From: Aplectana chamaeleonis
Taxonomy: Eukaryota; Nematoda; Chromadorea; Rhabditida; Cosmocercidae
NCBI GenBank assembly: GCA_029168955.1
Contig: JAPDOI010000150.1
Coordinates: forward strand, 1,116,001 to 1,180,000
Reading direction: 5' to 3'
DNA length: 64,000 bases
Part shown: piece by piece, positions 24,287-34,810 of the stretch
How the letters are laid out: every line of letters starts with the position of its first letter
How positions within the stretch are numbered: position 1 is the first letter of the stretch
The notes under the pieces: generated by a model
What the model was told of the DNA's origin: nothing
Seen by the model: only the letters and a program-made list of their open reading frames with translations
Databases searched by the model: none
Position numbers and translations under genes: made by a program

Positions 24287-25094
24287 TATGAGCTAGGTTC
24301 AGCGTACACTGAATATCGATTCGATTTCAAATTGGTTTCTTTTGGTTAGTCTAGAATATCTGTATTTCAAGTTGACCGCATACTCGGCTGCGACATAAAT
24401 ACGCAGAAATCCTCGGATGATAGGTAAGCGGCACATTCTCACTTCAATACCTTGAACTCGAGAAGAGGTGGGCTCACTTGGCTTTCGCTAGGTTTTGCCA
24501 ATCAAAGAGTTTCGGGTGTTCTTGCCTTTTATGAATAAACGTTTTTGAATTCACACAAAAAATCAAAGAAGATTTGTTGGGAGTTGGAAATTCGAAAAGT
24601 CATTTGCCGATGTTTGGTAAGAGAGTGAAGAATTCAAGAAGGAACTCGTGAAGTGTATCTTTTTCTTTTGTTGCTGCTCGTTGTCTGGTTCGTGTGTCTT
24701 AATTAACATCTCCATTGTCTTTCATGACCACATACATGCATACATCCCACACATACGCACACTTTCCCATTCGTGTGTTCCAGTCGTTAATTCTGCTCCC
24801 AGCGACGATCTCGTCTTCTTCGTTTTTCTATGTTAGGTGGCTTTGTTTTGCGACGGAAATTAGATCTTAAATCGTAACTCTTGCCTGAGCCGTATTTGCA
24901 GACCCATTATTAACGCTACTGGCAATTTAAACTTCATGGATTGGATTAGGGGATAGGTGAACTTGAAAGCCGAGTATTCTATTGCTGCAGGTCCTATTTT
25001 TTCGCACATCTCATTTTGAACAAATAAGCGGAGGATCCTCGGCCTCGGATCGTAGCCGAGCATTAGAATCAGGGCGGCAGTAAACTGGCTTTGA

Positions 25095-25450
25095 AGGCAC
25101 AGGACACCCAAAAAAACTATTTTCAGTTCTACACCTAACTTGGAGAAAATCACACCCTGATCACAATGGTAACTCTAAACTCGCTCAAAACCCTTAAAAA
25201 GCCTACATTTTGGGGGCCCAAATTCAGTCGACGAGTTGTCTCAGGTTTTCAATAGTATTGAGTTCGAAAATCAGGAAAGGGAGTGGCCTGTTGGGGTTGA
25301 ATGAAGGGGGTCGGGCCCGTGGTGGTCGCTGGGATCTCTCGTATTAGGAGGAATTGAGATTTCGCACTTGGCACGTGTTATATACAGGAGGGGTCCACTA
25401 CGCAATTAGATGAAAATCACAAAGTTCGAACTTGAGGGTGAACTGTGCCT
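25095..25450. mobile_element. Repeat family R, full-length copy with AGGCACAG ends
   Basis: Begins AGGCACAGGACACC after TTGA and ends AACTGTGCCT before TTCT, so the ends look like a decayed TTAA-flanked element. The interior phrase GGGTCGGGCCCGTGGTGGTC and the later GGGGTCCACTACGC recur at 41.3-41.45 kb, and the left portion (CTGATCACA-TGGTA) recurs at about 39.99 kb. Confidence 0.6.
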
Positions 25451-25736
25451 TTCTCACCCTCCATATAGCCCAGATCTTGCCGCTTCTGCGCCATGCCGCA
25501 CTCCCTGGATGAACAGTTCACTAACGACGACAAAGCCAAAATGTCCTCAGAAGAATACTCCGACTCAAAACAGCCAGAATTCTACCCGTCGGGAATGCAT
25601 GATCTGCGCAATTCTTGAGACGAGGGATTCTTGATTGTTATGGAAATTATTTTATTGGGTGAGCCTTGTTTGTTTTTGAAATAAATCTTTTTTATTCAAA
25701 GTCGTGAAAAGTCCGAAAACTTTTGCATCAACCTTA
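25451..25736 (+). mobile_element. mariner transposon, 3' end remnant
   Basis: A broken frame reads HPPYSPDLAASAPCRTPWM, then QNSTRRECMICAILETRDS in a shifted context; HPPYSPDLAPSDYHLF plus a later REFY/RGIHDL-like segment is typical of the mariner transposase C-terminus. The 3' terminus reads AAGTCCGAAAACTTTTGCAT followed by CAACCTTA, a mariner terminal inverted repeat. The 5' part is missing; the fragment abuts repeat family R. Inactive. Confidence 0.8.
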
Positions 25737-26129
25737 TATGTTACCAGTAACTTTTTTTCATCCTTTTATGTTTTAACTAACTTGTTTTCATTCTTCTGAG
25801 TTGTGGAGAGGTGTTTAGCAGTGCTCTAGAGTCGGGTGGCGCTGTCTGTTTATGGATTGCGTTACACATATGTAGCTTTGTTCTTTCCTGAATGAAAACT
25901 TCTTTTCTTATCATCCCTAGGTATTTCTTTAAACGTGCACACATTTTTCATTCCATTGGGCCGAACTTTATACAGCAAGCGCTACATTGAATGATTATGT
26001 ACCTACATATTTGATGGTAGCAGATTATTGGCGGAAAACTAGGGAGAAATTGGGTGTTTGGCGAACACTCTCGTATAACGTGGAGCTACGAGTTTTTTGA
26101 GATTGTGTACGAAGGGAGTCCAAAAGGAT

Positions 26130-26307
26130 GTTAGGTCTTGGATGTTTACAGAGGATTGCTTTCATGGGAAATTCACCAATTTCCTGCAAGTTTCTGCTGA
26201 CTCGCTCTTCTGTTTTCTTATTCATTGCAGGCCACGACAAAGGCCTTTCAAAACTACTGACTTCAAAACGATTCCCATACTATCCGAAGACAGCCACAGT
26301 TGATTAG
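26130..26307 (+). CDS. Candidate 3' end of an unrecognised gene (two exons)
   Basis: A frame ending LSWEIHQFPA at 26189 is followed by GTTTCTGC, a 41-bp pyrimidine-rich intron ending TTATTCATTGCAG at 26230, and an exon reading HDKGLSKLLTSKRFPYYPK to TAG at 26305-26307. The phases (1 then 2) agree. Without an upstream exon or a domain this stays a weak candidate. Confidence 0.25.
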
Positions 26308-26527
26308 AGATGGATTTTACGAAACGTACAGAGGAGGAAATATTTTCATGAAAAACGCTGCCTAGTTGACGAAAGCCTTGAGATCTTCATAAGTTTCCGT
26401 CCCACAAGACATCATTTTACTCTGCCCGTCATGTATAAGGCGCTCACTATGCTCCAGCAGGATGAGAGCTTATCGCTAGGACATCCCTACACAGTTCATC
26501 TGTAATTAAGCTGAGGAAAGCAAAGCG

Positions 26528-26599
26528 GTGTTGTTAGTGTAATGGTAACACTCTTGCCCGTAGAGCGATGCGATGCGGGTTCGATTCCTGCCTGACACG
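26528..26599 (+). tRNA. tRNA-like gene or tRNA pseudogene (72 nt, anticodon position reads GTA)
   Basis: Folds as a cloverleaf: acceptor GTGTTGT against CTGACAC (one mismatch, two G-T pairs), D stem GTGT/ACAC with loop AATGGTA, anticodon stem CTTGC against GCGAT (outer pair mismatched), and T arm GCGGG/CCTGC with loop TTCGATT. The B box GGTTCGATTCC is intact and the A box is good. The anticodon loop CCGTAGA puts GTA (Tyr) at 34-36, but position 33 is C instead of the near-universal T, and no TTTT terminator follows closely. These faults favour a pseudogene or tRNA-derived repeat. Confidence 0.5.
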
Positions 26600-28510
26600 T
26601 AAGCTTTGTATTCAATTCAGCAACCGTCTGATATATTGTGATTATATGCCAAGCCATAAAAAACATATATTCAAAAACGTGAAGGGGAGAAACAAAAACA
26701 GCGGAGACTAAAAATTTGGATCGCTTATAGTCACAGGATGTGGCAAACGAGCAATTGAGTCAGCTGATAGAATTTGATGCACATCAGTAGGTCCCGCAGC
26801 GACATTAAACGTTAGCGCAGTAAATGGCTCTGTAGAGTGGCACCGCTGCGGCAGGGCACTTACGGAGGACGAAAATCAAGACCGGGGACGTGTCGCTCCG
26901 GAAAATCTACGCGGGTACCCCCTTTGGAGATTCGTCCGAGAAATCGCCGCGAAATGCCCGCTTTCCGCGTATTAGCCGAGAAATAGCTGGAAAAGAGCTG
27001 GTTTCCGCCAAAGAGCCGATATTCAAATAAAATGTTGCGGTCTCTCATTCTAAATTATTAACTCTTATGTAGTATTAAAAAAAGCACAAAAAAGATAAAA
27101 AAATGTATGAATCTTAGTACTTCTCAACCGTAGTATAATGACATTTTCTTGATTTTTAATATAATTTCACACTAGTTGTCATCTTCACTAAAGAGCCCCG
27201 GGATAGCTAGGGAAATGAATTGTCTGAAGACAGGGCGATACAATTCATTACAAGCCGAATAAAAATACAAAATTTTAGAAGATTTAATAAAAAGTTAAGG
27301 TAAATAGACAAGGTATAACAAGCGAATTCAGGATAAAAATAAAGAATAAAAGCAAGGTAATAATCAAAAATTTCATTCTTTTCATCTAAAATACACAAAA
27401 ATCTTATACTGTCACTGTCACAGATGAACTTTGAAATCAACGCGAGCTGGTGCTCTTCTCCTGGTCCTTTTCGCCCTCATTGCTCCTTTTTTGTGTGCAA
27501 TTGTACGTATGAAGAGATGGTCGTTATGACACTATTGAGAGTCATTAAAGCCTATTTTAGGTTGAACTTTTCCCTTTATGCAGCTAATGATGCGCGTGCC
27601 CTTCACACGCCTGAATTTGAAATCGTTCAGCCATACGTCGTCATTGCCTTTCTTGGCGTTATTCCATCCTTCTGACTCAGTAGTGCATTACCGTCAATAG
27701 TTGGGAAGGACAGCCTAGACGCTGATGAAAATAGAAAAAAAGTTTCGGAGGTTCTTCAGTCGATTCCCTCACAGCAACGCCTGGGGACGAATGATCTTGT
27801 CTAGGGAACGTTCCCACATTATGTCAAGGCAATGTTGTCTAGAGAACTAGTAAATTTTGCTTAATAGAACTGCACGGCTCCAAAACTAATTTGTATTTCG
27901 CACATGGGATAAATATATTCATTGAAGCAAAACGAGCTTCTGCCTTCCTATCTCTAGTACGAACTTTCATCAAAGCCATCACGAGTATGTCGCGGGCTGC
28001 TGTTCAATCAGACTATTTATGAGAACACCTGTTGGGTTATTCAATGGATTTCTCTGAAGGGCTCGGACGAAGCAGGCATGCTCTTCATCGTGTCGTCAAT
28101 CTCTGTATGGGAACTCAACGTAAGCCGCGTCGCAACTAGGAGCGCGCGCGTCGAGCGTGTGGGTGGCCCAAATGCGGGTAAAAAACGATCGATATTGCAC
28201 ACCGCTTATTCACGCGGAGTTAGAATTCTCTTTTTTTCTTAACTTTCATTCTTCTTTGCCTTTCTCCCCTTATCGTAGTATGTTCGTCTGCTAGCTTTTC
28301 TATGATTGTTCGTGTGTTAGACCTATTTCACACTTCCAACGCTGATCACCGTGATGACATGTTTTGAATACATATCGACGATCTCGACCGATGCTCATGG
28401 TTACCATCCCATCGCGTGGCGGTCGAACTCTGAAAGAGGCCTTACTCCTGGAAATAAAAAGCGATTCGCTCCAGAAAACACCATGAAGAAAAAGATGTGC
28501 AACGACGCCC
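26600..28510. other. No supported feature
   Basis: AT-rich DNA with short frames only. A signal-peptide-like frame at 27.42-27.68 kb has no splice context. Around 28.13-28.22 kb there is a short GC-rich patch (GAGCGCGCGCGTCGAGCG) of unknown nature. Confidence 0.3.
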
Positions 28511-28513
28511 AAT

Positions 28514-28669
28514 GTGTATCGTCCATCACTGGATGAGGGATCGCCGCGACGCTGCTCGGCGGGAAAAATTTCGCGATCAATAGCCACTCTCCCTTCGTTT
28601 TCCCGCGCGCAATTTTTCCCGCCAAGCAGCGTCGCGGCGATCCCTCATCAAGTGATGGACGATAAATAC
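28514..28669. mobile_element. Hairpin MITE A with arms over 60 bp
   Basis: The left arm TATCGTCCATCACTGGATGA, continuing through GGGATCGCCGCGACGCTG and CGGCGGGAAAAAT, is mirrored almost perfectly on the right. A partial relative of the arm (CCGCGACGCTGTTTGGCGGG) is at 28.96-28.98 kb. Directly followed by hairpin B. Confidence 0.7.
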
Positions 28670-28670
28670 A

Positions 28671-28840
28671 GGGGTGCGTTCCAAGAACGTTCCCACGACG
28701 CCGTGGGAGGAAAAACAACCTTTCCATAGACAACTTTGCTTTCCACGGATGCGAATTATAACTGAAAACTGCTCCCACGTGGCCGTGGCTACGTTTCCAT
28801 AGACGCGTTTTGCCATGGGAATGTTCTTGGAACGCACCCC
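28671..28840. mobile_element. Hairpin MITE B with GGGGTGCGTTCCAAGAAC ends
   Basis: GGGGTGCGTTCCAAGAACGT at the left is mirrored by TGTTCTTGGAACGCACCCC at the right. Inner repeats (CCACGACGCCGTGGGA; CCACGTGGCCGTGG) make additional small hairpins. It lies one base from hairpin A. Confidence 0.7.
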
Positions 28841-29237
28841 AGGATTATTGTAGTGAGGAAAAAAGAGAATTGAGGAAAAAAACGAAAAAAGGTGAGTCGT
28901 GCTGGGATCATGTGGTCCCTGCACGATTACCTTCTTATTGCGTGACGCAATGGGGAGAAGCCGCGACGCTGTTTGGCGGGAAAAATCGCGCGTGGGAGAG
29001 CAAAAGGAGAATGGCTATCAATTGAATGATTTTGCGTCCGATTGCGGCTTTTTGCTCGAGGGACGGACGATCCAATCAATCGTAGGGCAAAATACTTTCG
29101 TTCAGTGATTCGGTGATTCAAATTCCTGAGTAGCACTTAACATTCTAGCCACAGGCGAAATGCAGCAACGTAATTGCTCAAAGGCATGATTTTCTATGCC
29201 AAGTTCAGTTGCTAGGGGCTAGTTTCACCACTAGTAA

Positions 29238-29527
29238 GGCCTATGGTATACTTTGTCGCTGTAATGAGCGACAGGCATGCAATCTAACACAAATCGTGGC
29301 GAAACCCGTATCGGAGCAACGGCAACTATCCTCGTAAGAACATATGTCGCCTGTGGCTCGCAGCGACGTGTCGCGGAGGGCTGACAAACTGCTAATGTAC
29401 CATAGCCTATCGCTACCACTGTCGCTGTGCAGTGCACTGCGACAGCGACAGATTTAAAGGACGGGAGGCGGGCGCTGTCGCTGTATAGAGCGACGCGACC
29501 GTGTGTCGCAAAAGTATACCATACCCC
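29238..29527. mobile_element. PIF/Harbinger-like MITE with TAA target duplication
   Basis: Ends GGCCTATGGTATACTTTGTC and the reverse complement of GGGGTATGGTATACTTTTGC, flanked on both sides by TAA (29235-29237 and 29528-29530). A 3-bp TAA duplication is the usual PIF/Harbinger footprint. The interior is rich in GTCGCTG/CAGCGAC. A second copy starts at 63946. Confidence 0.7.
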
Positions 29528-29630
29528 TAAGAGAGAAACCCGAAAAAGTCCCAAGAATTTGTTGGAAGAGTGGTTTGCTTTTCGGTAAAAAAATTGGGAG
29601 TGGAAAAGATGTGCAGAGTAGGACTGAATT

Positions 29631-29819
29631 ATGGACAAGTTTCTCGCAGACTGTACGGCGTATGAGATTCAGATTGGAGCGCAGATTCCCCATCGATTTT
29701 TTACAGAACCGGTTTTAGCGGCTGGGATCCTGTGCTACCGTAGCCCTCTCATTCGCCGTGGAGAGCGTTATTGTATCATCGAGCGCCAGTTACGTACAAT
29801 ACATACTTCGGTGACTTAA
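29631..29819 (+). CDS. Uncertain short frame ending at a transposon junction
   Basis: A 62-codon frame beginning at ATG reads FFTEPVLAAGILCYRSPLIR and RGERYCIIERQLRTIHTSV; its stop codon TAA is formed at the TTAA junction of the MITE that begins at 29820. If real, it would be a gene cut by that insertion. No family is recognised. Confidence 0.15.
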   Translation: MDKFLADCTAYEIQIGAQIPHRFFTEPVLAAGILCYRSPLIRRGERYCIIERQLRTIHTSVT

Positions 29820-30303
29820 AAGCAGCGTTCACGATGATTTTCGTTCTCGAGTTTTCTACTCAAAACAATACGTTGGCCACCAAGTGTTACCAGAGTTACG
29901 AAGAAACGGCTTGAAACGCAATAAAACGCCTGATTTCAGTGACATAATTCTCTTGCCTGGACTAGTTGTCCGATTCGATGAACATACTCACGGTGGTTGT
30001 CACCGTTAAAAAATGGGGTTAATCAAAAATGGAAGAATATTTTAGGAAAAACAGTGTTACTTAGGGTCTGAAAGAAAGTACAAAGCAACACAGAGTAGAG
30101 AATCGCGAAAGACGGGTCCACAAAAGAATTCATTGTCACAACGAACAATTCCAGTGAGAGTAAAAGGGTGGGGTGAGAGTAGAGGATTTCGTGTACTTCT
30201 GGTGCGTTTTTCTCGACTTCTTCGCCATTTTAGTTCTACCCGGTGGTGATACAATCTAATCAGCGATTAATCGCAGAATCGAAGGTTATCGTAAACACTG
30301 CCT
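29820..30303. mobile_element. TTAA-flanked MITE, family I copy 2
   Basis: TTAA at 29816-29819 and 30304-30307; ends AAGCAGCGTTCACGATGA and TATCGTAAACACTGCCT. Reverse orientation relative to the copy at 23.11 kb, same length (484 bp). Confidence 0.75.
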
Positions 30304-30311
30304 TTAATTTT

Positions 30312-30430
30312 TTTTGAATAATAGAGTTTTCTACAAACTCGGTTGTCAAAAATTCGAATATTCGAGTTTTCGACTAACTCGGTTTTTCAAAATTTTGAAT
30401 AATCGAGTAGTCGACTGACTTGATGGTATG
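30312..30430. repeat. About 41-bp tandem repeat, 2.5 units
   Basis: Successive units contain GAATAATAGAGTTTTCTACA, GAATATTCGAGTTTTCGACT and GAATAATCGAGTAGTCGACT, each followed by an ACTCGGTT-like segment. It begins just beyond the preceding MITE. Confidence 0.5.
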
Positions 30431-33400
30431 GCAACTGTTTCAGTCCATACCAAGGCTCGATGACTCGACCCGACATAGGTATACTACGCACCCAAGTGCG
30501 ATTCGTGGCTGTGGTCAGCCACTGGGAGTGCATTTGTCTTGAAAACTATCATACACATTGTATGTCTATGTAGGTACAAATAACGCATCTCAGGTTTTTT
30601 TCCTTGCTTGTCTCTCATGACTTGGTAGGACTGAGCTCTTTTGGTTTGCTACATATGCCCATTTCTATTTCAACAGTTTCATTTTTCAAGACCACGATCC
30701 AAAACTATAACGTTCACATCAGTCGAGGTCCTTATATTACAGTTTACCGCAATGTTAAAAGGCTATGGTGAGGTTGCGGTCGACACACTAGAACTACGGT
30801 GGAAAACCTGGCACTTTGCCAGATTTTGTCATCGATCGTTAGAACAGCCGATTTTCTGGGAGAGTTACGGTGTTTCTTTCTGTTTCACGCTTGTTTCTGC
30901 TTTATTTTTGTTTCTGGCTCTCCAGATATTTCAAATAGGGGATCTTCTTGGAGCGTGAGGGGAGTTAGCCATTTGTACGGGCTTTGATCTCCTTATCACT
31001 AACGTACTTTGCCATGACTGACCGCTCCGCTGCTTACTCCGCCCGGACTCATCCGAGAAAGCTAGGCTTTACGTTTGATCCACATGTTCCCCTTCCCTAG
31101 ATTTGTGTACAGATTTCGTAGTCCGTATGCAGCTGCACTATAACACAATATCCGAACCTTTATTTTAAAAAATGCTTGGACTGCCATAGAAACAATGGCT
31201 GCGAAAACTATTTTTCCGGTAAGCTTATAGTGTTGCATGCTTTCAGGTTTCTGGGAAAGTAATCAACGTCTGAATGTTGTTGTAATTACATAGTCTGGAA
31301 ACATGCCTACCATTACTGCTCAACAATATCGACTTTTTTCGCCTAAACTTCCACATTTGCCCTTTATCGTGAGCCCAGCATTCAGTTCATAAAGAGATGG
31401 ACCCCTAGAAAATAAGAAATGGTGGACCAACATGGGAGATTGCACCGAAACGTATACTAACAGCGGAAATCGATAAAGCAACCCAGACACGGGTTTATTA
31501 GATATCATACCCTTGAAAAATCCCATAATTCTGAGTTTCACACAAGATAATATGTCCAAACCTGAATGCTAAAGAAAAAGCAATCTCAGCGGCTAATATC
31601 GGACTCAAACCCCACTTGACTGCTATTCTGACGTTGGATGATATTATAACGCGCTCCACTGCGAGTGCAAGGGTTGCGGTAGCACAGGATCCCGGCTGCT
31701 AAAATCTGTTTTGTCAATTTTACCGTGCTGTCCTAGCATTATCTTGCGTTTCTGCTCTTCTTCTAACTCACTGCTCATGTTCTTTATCGTTCCACATTAA
31801 CAGAGGTTGCTAACTTCTTTATTAGGCGTCAGTATGATATCGAACATCAAAAATGAATAACATAAACTGTGAAAACTTCTTGGGCTCCTTTAGAATGACC
31901 ACTCCTTTACGATCCTTGCTGAGTAATCCAATGGGTCGGAAGGTACACGGAATTTTAGCCGATTCTGTGCCCGTTATTCGCAAAGCAACCTAAACACAGA
32001 AAAATCATTTATGCACCGTATTCCAACCCAGCCGTAATGCGAAACTCATTGCGTGTGAATGCACCACAAAGCGCATTTCAGTCCTATTTCGTCCCGTTCG
32101 CTTTCACGACCTTCCAAACTGACTGCGGCATGAAAAATAGGAGCGAAATTCATACAATTGTACGAAAAGCGCGATTGGTATGGTGCGCGCTGGAGCTATA
32201 CATGATTGAGCGCTTCGTTGGCAATCCCTCTACAAAGCTAAAGCTCGCTACAAACTTGACAGGGTACCAAAATTTTCGAGCATTTGGTTTCACTAACGCA
32301 CACAAAAGTTATAAGGTGTCATCTACAGAGTGCTTTTTAAATATGGTGACAAGGTTTCAAATCGCATTCCGTTCACAAATATTCGTGCCTAATCGGCTTC
32401 TGTGGTCTTTCTTCACAATGAACCTCTCTCTCTCGAAAAGTAAAAACTTTCGTAGCGTGAAATCGTTTTTGAAATCAATAGTGAGCAAACGCCTGAGGGG
32501 TCCTTAATTTGTAAGAAATAGATCGACTCGCACTCAACTTCGATGATCTTTCCTACTTTCCGTATGCGGGCCTAGAGAACTGCTCCAGGAGAATTATTCT
32601 GAAGCAGAAGGTGTCTGCTTGAAAACGTATCATAGCTGAAGTCTTGAAACACTCTACTAAAAGAACATGGGGACAAGTTGCTGAATTCCATACGTGGACC
32701 CTGTAAATTTCAGAGCACGCACATTTTCGTTACTTTGGGCACTCCCTGAAGGCGTATTTACAGGCGGCTAACTTTGTCAAGTGCGGAAGAATAATCGTCA
32801 TCTTTTTTTTTATTTCTCATTGATTTTCAAGAAAATCGATAATCGATCGATTTTATCGATTCTAGAAAGAAGTTGGTAATTCGTGTACAGACTTATAGAA
32901 AATCTTCAGGTGCACCTATGCTCCGAGTATGACGCATGTACGTCGTCAGAGAGACGAGAAATGTGGCACAACTTCTGTTATCTAGAACACTGACCTGCCC
33001 CAAAAATGAATTTCGGCGATTCGCCCTCGCGCTCTTTCAGTATAGGGTCCGAGGACTCGAGCTAGGACACGTTATCTTGCAGACCCCTTCTGCTTCAAAA
33101 TGATCCCATTGGATCAGTTCTTCACGGTCACATGGGGAACAAGCAACAAATACCGGAGCGGACTGGAAATTTTGTACATTTGGTGAAAGAGCTTTGGCAA
33201 AAAATGATCCCGACAACGCACATAGGTAGGCGTGTCAAGGTTAGAAAGTCTTGTCTCCATATTTGAAATGCACCGTGGAAATTGAAGACACGCTACAAAA
33301 TTACACTCAGCTCCTTTTTTGAAAGAATCCCTCACGCTTTACGAGTAAAACTGTCCGTACATAGAATGACTTTCTTCCACCTTCTGATAACAAGAAATGT

Positions 33401-33898
33401 GATGACTAACTTCGCAACGATTACGTGAGAAATGCTGCAAGTCGCGTTTCGTCCAAGTACTAACTCCTGGAATAACGCTCAAATCAAGATTCTATCTCTG
33501 TGTAAATTACTAGTTGTAACGCCAGCCAAACTTCGTCCACAGGCAGTCTCAAGCGGGGCGTTGTGACCGATCTCGGCCTAGCTACGACCCCTCCGCGTTG
33601 CTGAGTGAACGGAATTTTCAAAAAATAATGAAACTTTCTAAGACACCCTACCTCCTCGGTGGAATTTAAGCAGATAAAACAATTTTTATTTTTAAGTCAA
33701 AACTTCTGCGGACGACCACCCACCCCCGTTGTGTCCGATCACGACCCCGCTGCAACCATGTCCGCAAGGTTCTAGCGATCAGAATGTATCTCAAAGTTGC
33801 CTTTACCTCTCGGTACTGATTTTTCCAATATTCAAAAGCTACACTTTCGCAAAAGCTACAAATGTTCAAACCTCCGTACGAAGGTCAATCACAGCAAC
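30431..33898. other. No accepted gene; one long orphan frame
   Basis: A 156-codon frame at 32037-32507 (+) is the longest non-repetitive one in the window (for example GYQNFRAFGFTNAHKSYKV), but it has no domain, no splice context and even composition. A frame at 30.64-30.96 kb has a hydrophobic end. 32.82-32.87 kb is a small AT-rich palindromic patch (AATCGATCGATT). I do not call genes here. Confidence 0.25.
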
Positions 33899-34810
33899 CT
33901 ACTCAGCAGCGAGTTTCGGCCACGGAAGAGTTAAGGCGTCCGGAGTCTGTGAAGCACCACCGTCCAAAGTGGATTTCACCTCCAACTGAAAAAAAGTATA
34001 ACTGCTAAAATCATGCACATGAAAGACCACAACGAAAAAGCTGACAAGTTCAAAACGACACCAACCAGCAGATCAGTGGCCGTATTCCAGGAACTACGGG
34101 AGAATCCTGGGAGGGTCCGCGGAACAATAGAGGGACGTTATAGTGTATCAAGATAATTTCAAAAAGTTGGAAAGGAGTGGGTCGTAGAACTGTTAGATGA
34201 AAACTAAAACAAAAACCTCACGAGGGTGAGGGGGCAAAGTTCATTACACAGAAAAAAAGGAAATAAAAATACTATTCATTTGAAAATTATCAGCATCAGA
34301 ATTTTCGACGATTTTTTCACCAAGGGAGATGTAAAAAATCTTGAAATTTCTCTCTTAGAGTTTTTAGCCCCTAAGGAAGGTTTGACGAGGGCCGGGGCAA
34401 CGGTCTTCAGTGGGAAGAATAATCTAAAATGTTAAAATGAAAACACTGGTAACTTTAGGGACAGCCTACACTCTCATAACCATGGTTCTAGCACTGTAGA
34501 AAATAGACCCGTTCCAAGAACCGAACGCTGTTATTCACTCGCCATATTGGCAAAACAAATTGAGAAAAACGGCTCTTAAGAAAGCATGGAATGAATGTAA
34601 CTCACGGAGCTTGGCCCTTCGGCTCCCAGCAATGCGCCAGCAGTGGATTACGGTAGTCAAGGCGGGACCTACTGCCGCGCGCCTGCGGTGCACCTTCAAG
34701 CTTGGCATCGCTCTTCTGAACTTGGAAAGCAAATCAGCTTTCTTTCCGTAGATTTTCCTGAGATCAAGGCTATGGTCGAATGATGAATCAGAATCATGTC
34801 TATGTAAAGA
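33899..34810 (-). CDS. Candidate minus-strand gene, 3' exons only
   Basis: The best exon is terminal: after TTTTTTTCAG on the minus strand, 33985-33899 encodes 28 residues (for example LDGGASQTPDALTLPWPKL) and ends at TAG. A second exon, 34810-34673, lies between a TTTTTACAG acceptor and a GTAGGT donor and reads SDSSFDHSLDLRKIYGKKAD, then a basic tail. A possible middle exon at 34404-34321 (VAPALVKPSLGAKNSKREIS) is phase-compatible with both, but its acceptor is poor. No domain is recognised. The opposite strand is also partly open here. Confidence 0.35.

Noticed and set aside
27424..27675. Signal-peptide-like frame
   Set aside because: No donor or acceptor and no continuation; hydrophobic residues come from T-rich sequence.
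32037..32507. 156-codon + frame
   Set aside because: No domain, splice context or coding-like bias; treated as chance in AT-balanced DNA.
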